This document shows, piece by piece, positions 7,261 to 9,999 of a stretch of DNA of 9,999 nucleotides. The notes beneath the pieces are model-generated. The model saw only the letters and a list, made by a program, of their open reading frames with translations. It ran no database searches and had not been told where the DNA came from. The first letter of the stretch is position 1; every line of letters begins with the position of its first letter. The translations under genes were made by a program, and so were the position numbers. Source of the stretch: Kiritimatiellales bacterium (GTDB lineage: Bacteria > Verrucomicrobiota > Kiritimatiellia > Kiritimatiellales > Pontiellaceae); the NCBI GenBank assembly GCA_030621805.1, contig JAUXGY010000038.1, forward strand, positions 1 through 9,999, given 5' to 3'.

Positions 7261-7267
7261 AAATCCC

Positions 7268-8467
7268 ATGAAAATTCTCGTACTCAACTCCGGCTCTTCC
7301 TCGATCAAGTTTAAGCTCTATGAGGTAAATACCGAAACCCATTATTTTCACGCTCTTTGTGAAGGGCAGGCTGACCGCGTAGGTATTTCCGGTTCGACGA
7401 TTGTTCGTCAGTGCACCGGGTGTTGCAAGGATCGTCAGTTTATTGATCTACCGAACCACAAGGTGGCGATCGACGAAATTCTAAAGCTGTTACTTGAAAG
7501 CAAACATGGCTTGCTTGACAGCCTTGAAGACCTTTCGGCGGTGGGGCATCGTGTCGTGCACGGTGGCGAGGACTTCACGGGTTCCGTGCTGGTCGACCGC
7601 AAGGTGATCAAGGCCATCGAACGCAACTCAATGCTGGCACCGCTACACAACCCGCCGAATCTGATGGGTATTAAGGCCATGCAGTCCTTGCTCCCCGATA
7701 TGCCGCAGGTTGCCGTCTTCGATACAGCTATCCACCAAGGTATGCCGAAAAAGGCTTATATGTATGCCCTGCCGCGCATCCAATACAGCAACTATAAGAT
7801 CCGCAAATATGGTTTTCACGGAACCTCCCATGGCTACGTCGCGGAGAAAGCCGCAGAAGAGCTGGGCAAGCCGCTTGCAGAACTTAAACTCATCACGTGC
7901 CACCTCGGGAACGGGGGCTCGCTGGCCGCCTTTATGGGCGGCATATCGGTCGATACATCTATGGGCTTTACGCCGCTCGATGGCATCATGATGGGAACCC
8001 GCTCCGGCTCACTCGATCCCTATATTCCGTTGCACATTATGGAGTCGCAGGAACTCACTCCTGCGCAGGTTAGCACGATGATGAACAAGCAGGGTGGCCT
8101 GCTTGCCATTGCCGGGAAGAGCGACATGCGCGACATTGTCGAAACCGCCGAAACGGGTGACCAAAACTGCATCGATGCCATTGAAATGTTTTGTTACCGC
8201 ATTCAGAAATTTATTGGTAGCTATGCTGCTGCCATGAACGGCGTGGATGGCATTGTCTTTACCGCCGGCGTCGGTGAAAACAACCCCGGCCTCCGTAAAC
8301 AGATTCTCGAAAACTTTACCTTCATGGGCTTGGAAGTGGACGATGCGCGCAATGAGGCCAACGAGACACGGATCTCCACGGACGACTCCAAAGTTGCCGC
8401 CCTTAAGATCCACACCAACGAAGAGCTCGTTATCGCCCTTGATACCTACAATCTAATCAAAGGTTAG
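7268..8467 (+). CDS. ackA: Acetate kinase
   Basis: This 399-residue cytoplasmic enzyme transfers phosphate between acetyl phosphate and ADP, completing the Pta-AckA pathway. It is an ASKHA-fold protein. The first phosphate loop is MKILVLNSGSSSIK, with N7. R95 (HRVVHGGE), D152 (VFDTAIH), H184 (KYGFHGTSH) and R245 (GTRSG) correspond with a constant +4 offset to the Methanosarcina thermophila catalytic residues R91, D148, H180 and R241. E385 or E386 in TNEEL matches the conserved Glu near residue 384. HLGNGGSL and GVGENNPGLR are the other family signatures. An uncommon detail is a Cys cluster at 49, 52 and 53 (QCTGCCKD) in the N-terminal domain. Its distance to pta is 16 nt. The repeat hairpin at 8473-8548 begins 6 nt after the stop and may terminate or stabilise the transcript. 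Confidence 0.98.
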   Translation: MKILVLNSGSSSIKFKLYEVNTETHYFHALCEGQADRVGISGSTIVRQCTGCCKDRQFIDLPNHKVAIDEILKLLLESKHGLLDSLEDLSAVGHRVVHGGEDFTGSVLVDRKVIKAIERNSMLAPLHNPPNLMGIKAMQSLLPDMPQVAVFDTAIHQGMPKKAYMYALPRIQYSNYKIRKYGFHGTSHGYVAEKAAEELGKPLAELKLITCHLGNGGSLAAFMGGISVDTSMGFTPLDGIMMGTRSGSLDPYIPLHIMESQELTPAQVSTMMNKQGGLLAIAGKSDMRDIVETAETGDQNCIDAIEMFCYRIQKFIGSYAAAMNGVDGIVFTAGVGENNPGLRKQILENFTFMGLEVDDARNEANETRISTDDSKVAALKIHTNEELVIALDTYNLIKG

Positions 8468-8472
8468 ACCGA

Positions 8473-8548
8473 CCACAGAAGAACACGGATTTTGAATTGA
8501 AGGAAAGGGAAACATTTCCAATCCGTGTAAATCTGTGTTTATCTGTGG
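8473..8548 (+). repeat. Inverted cluster of ~10-nt CACAGA/CACGGA repeats
   Basis: The left arm has two units, CACAGAAGAA and CACGGATTTT (8474-8493). Read on the minus strand, the right arm has three: CACAGATAAA, CACAGATTTA and CACGGATTGG (8547-8518). The arms pair as CCACAGA (8473-8479) with TCTGTGG (8542-8548) and CACGGATT (8484-8491) with AATCCGTG (8520-8527). A small inner hairpin GGAA/TTCC lies at 8508-8519. The units are about one helical turn long. Similar CACAGATGAACACGGAT-type strings are, to my knowledge, dispersed between genes in several bacterial phyla, including PVC members. The function is unknown; it fills the ackA-orn spacer. Confidence 0.75.
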
Positions 8549-8559
8549 CTTCACTTTAC

Positions 8560-8563
8560 GGAG
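8560..8563 (+). promoter_or_regulatory. Shine-Dalgarno site deciding the oligoribonuclease start
   Basis: GGAG lies 7 nt before the ATG at 8571. An in-frame GTG at 8535 lies inside the repeat hairpin and would add residues not found in the family. Confidence 0.75.
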
Positions 8564-8570
8564 AGTAGGG

Positions 8571-9182
8571 ATGTCTAAAGACAAACAAATAAAATCATCG
8601 GCCTACGTTTGGTTCGATGCCGAGTTTACCTCGCTGGAACTCGATCAAGCGCGTCTCTTGCAGGTAGCCGTCATCGTGACTGATACCCACCTTAAGCGTC
8701 TTGGCCCGGAGGAAGCTGATCTCAACCTTTGTATCCGTTTGGAAGAGGGCGAAGCCGTCAGCCCTTGGGTTGCAGAAAATCTACCGAAGCTCGTGGCGCA
8801 GTGCCGCACCGCCGAAGCGGTGACACTCGAAGAGGCCGATCGCCAAATTGCAGCATTGCTGGATCAATACTGTGGAACGCCTTGCGACGAGATGGCTGCT
8901 CGACCGGTACTTTCCGGCAATAGCGTGCATAACGACTGGTTTCTCATGCGCAAATTTTTACCGCAGTTTGGACGCCGCCTTCACTATCGCTTGTTGGATA
9001 TCTCCACCCTTAAGATCCAATGGCAGGACTGGAAGGGCGGCGAGCCGTTCGACAAGGAAAGCGTGGAGCAGCTAAACCAATATTTCCCCGGCGGCGGAAT
9101 TGATGCCGCCAATGCCCACGACGCCCTCTTCGACATCAAGGCCTCCATCGCCGAACTCGCCTTCTACCGCGCGAAGTTGTAG
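8571..9182 (+). CDS. orn: Oligoribonuclease (DEDDh 3'-5' exoribonuclease)
   Basis: This 203-residue protein is predicted to degrade 2-5 nt RNA fragments, especially dinucleotides including pGpG from c-di-GMP turnover, in the cytoplasm. Exo I is WFDAEFTSLE with D16 and E18. Exo II is LSGNSVHNDWFLMRKFLPQ with D122, followed by LHYRLLDISTLK, very like the E. coli HYRYLDVSTLK. Exo III is HDALFDIKASIAEL with H183 and D188. All five DEDDh residues are therefore present. The protein is about 20 residues longer than E. coli Orn, with extra length between Exo I and II. A more general DEDDh exonuclease is possible, but the block between D122 and STLK favours Orn. It is probably transcribed apart from ackA, or by read-through past the repeat hairpin. 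It converges with the SprT-like gene 37 nt away. Confidence 0.88.
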   Translation: MSKDKQIKSSAYVWFDAEFTSLELDQARLLQVAVIVTDTHLKRLGPEEADLNLCIRLEEGEAVSPWVAENLPKLVAQCRTAEAVTLEEADRQIAALLDQYCGTPCDEMAARPVLSGNSVHNDWFLMRKFLPQFGRRLHYRLLDISTLKIQWQDWKGGEPFDKESVEQLNQYFPGGGIDAANAHDALFDIKASIAELAFYRAKL

Positions 9183-9219
9183 CTGAGATCAGCGATCCCT
9201 AATGCGGGAAAATGGATTT

Positions 9220-9849
9220 TTATGGGGAAATGCAATAGGGCGCATAGACAACCTTGCCGCCGCAAGTGCGGCAGATGAGTCGAGGGTTGCGCCGTTCGGC
9301 AGTCTGTTTCCAACACCTATTTGCGCAGCTGACGTGATAGCGCGGTGGTGAAAAGGTCAACCGATGGGTGCGCTCGCCGGAACATCCAATTTCTTTCGCC
9401 TTCGCTTTCCAGACGCTGTCGTGATTATGTTTCTTTCCAATCAGCGCGTGAGCGATCTCGTGGAGGATCGTGTCGAGGATGTCTTCGTCGGAGGCATTAC
9501 GTGCGAGATCGAAGGAAATGGAGATGAGTTTGTCGCGATAGTTGCAGCATCCTGCGCGGCGGGTGCTGTGGTCGAACTTGAATTTCCATTTTTTCAGTCC
9601 GTGCGTATGCAGGAGATCCACCGACCTTCTCAGAATAGCATCCATCCGCTCTTCGCGCTGCTGACCGATCGTATTCTCTAAAATCAGGCATTCATAGGGG
9701 ACGGTATATTCCTGCTCATCCACAAGAACCACCGCGCGCTTTGGATTCGTGCGGACAAGCGTACCTTCCATCATTCCCCGGCGGTACTTGAAAACCACCA
9801 AATCATGAGGGGCAAAGCGTGCGCGCAGTCTGTCGGTTTTGTTGAGCAT
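9220..9849 (-). CDS. SprT-like zinc metalloprotease-fold protein with C-terminal zinc ribbon
   Basis: This 209-residue protein has the SprT-like fold, the family of eukaryotic SPRTN proteases and bacterial SprT. The bacterial function is mostly uncharacterised. The motif HEIAHAL carries H130, E131 and H134, with H143 (in KKHNHDSVW) the likely third zinc ligand. C175, C179, C193 and C196 form the C-terminal zinc ribbon typical of the family. The first ~58 residues, before the protease domain, include FAPHDLVVFKYRRGMMEGTL and end in TVPYECLI. They look like a small SH3/KOW-type beta-barrel, which I have not seen described as usual for SprT (inference). No signal peptide is present. The start codon overlaps the prmC stop by one base (TAATG) and no clear Shine-Dalgarno precedes it, so translation is probably coupled to prmC. 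Confidence 0.88.
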   Translation of the reverse strand: MLNKTDRLRARFAPHDLVVFKYRRGMMEGTLVRTNPKRAVVLVDEQEYTVPYECLILENTIGQQREERMDAILRRSVDLLHTHGLKKWKFKFDHSTRRAGCCNYRDKLISISFDLARNASDEDILDTILHEIAHALIGKKHNHDSVWKAKAKEIGCSGERTHRLTFSPPRYHVSCANRCWKQTAERRNPRLICRTCGGKVVYAPYCISP

Positions 9850-9999
9850 TATGGATTTTCGGCAATGGCAATACGATCGAGACCGGCGAGGTCGTGTTTG
9901 ATCTGGATGTTTTGATAGTTGAGTTTTTCAAGGCACCGTCGGACCATTTTTCCTTGGTCGAAGCCAAATTCGAGGAAGAGCATTCCGCCGGGTACGAGG
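9849..9999 (-). CDS. prmC: PrmC (HemK), release-factor glutamine methyltransferase, C-terminal fragment
   Basis: Only the last 49 codons and the stop are in the window; the gene continues beyond 9999. PrmC methylates the Gln of the GGQ motif in release factors RF1 and RF2, using S-adenosylmethionine. The visible part starts LVPGGMLFLEFGFDQGKMV and ends IKHDLAGLDRIAIAENP. This matches the family's C-terminal pattern of a glycine turn, a strand with LEFG, DQG, and the final DLAGxDR strand. The catalytic NPPY motif would lie outside the window. The stop TAA overlaps the SprT-like start codon by one base, so the two genes form an operon. Confidence 0.85.
   Translation of the reverse strand, partial: LVPGGMLFLEFGFDQGKMVRRCLEKLNYQNIQIKHDLAGLDRIAIAENP

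Noticed and set aside
8473..8548. CRISPR array
   Set aside because: Units are only about 10 nt, lie in inverted orientation, have no spacers of uniform length, and no cas gene is nearby.
8535..8570. GTG-initiated extension of the oligoribonuclease
   Set aside because: It begins inside the CACAGA repeat hairpin; the ATG at 8571 has a good ribosome-binding site and matches family length better.
9183..9219. Terminator between the convergent orn and SprT-like genes
   Set aside because: Only a GCTGA/TCAGC inverted repeat with a 2-nt loop is present, with no T-run on either strand.

Overview
The window is ordinary bacterial chromosome with moderate GC, dense genes and recognisable Shine-Dalgarno sites. 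No rRNA, tRNA, transposase, integrase, phage gene or CRISPR array was seen. A sodium:solute symporter of a type common in Planctomycetes, Verrucomicrobia, Lentisphaerae and Bacteroidetes lies near a secreted GH20 hexosaminidase, and one intergenic spacer holds CACAGA/CACGGA repeats. Together these suggest a PVC-group glycan degrader, perhaps Verrucomicrobiota or Kiritimatiellota. This is inference from gene style; no marker gene settles it.

Layout, left to right. (1) 1-1767 is the 3' part of an SSS-family symporter with a large hydrophilic insertion, closed by a strong intrinsic terminator at 1800-1829. (2) 1855-5486 is a tight three-gene unit: an ElaA/YjcF-like GNAT acetyltransferase, an ATP-grasp ligase-like protein starting at GTG, and a secreted GH20 beta-N-acetylhexosaminidase with a C-terminal discoidin-like domain. 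Gaps are 3 and 14 nt. (3) 5779-5982 is a cold-shock protein gene with a long leader and a textbook terminator at 6016-6042. (4) 6046-6118 is an unexplained structured, terminator-like element upstream of pta. (5) 6250-8467 is a pta-ackA operon for the acetyl-CoA/acetyl-phosphate/acetate pathway, with all key catalytic residues. (6) 8473-8548 is a hairpin built of about 10-nt CACAGA-type repeats, followed by an oligoribonuclease gene at 8571-9182. (7) On the minus strand, convergent with the rest, the end of prmC runs into a SprT-like zinc-metalloprotease gene with a 1-nt stop/start overlap.

How they fit together: the hexosaminidase releases N-acetylhexosamines outside the cytoplasm, a symporter of this class could import a sugar-like solute, and Pta-AckA makes ATP and acetate from the resulting acetyl-CoA. 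The symporter substrate is not shown by the sequence. The other genes (csp, orn, prmC, sprT-like) are housekeeping genes for RNA and translation. The least explained items are the symporter insertion, the GNAT/ATP-grasp pair attached to a secreted glycosidase, and the structured element before pta. I see no clear evidence for a wholly new system.
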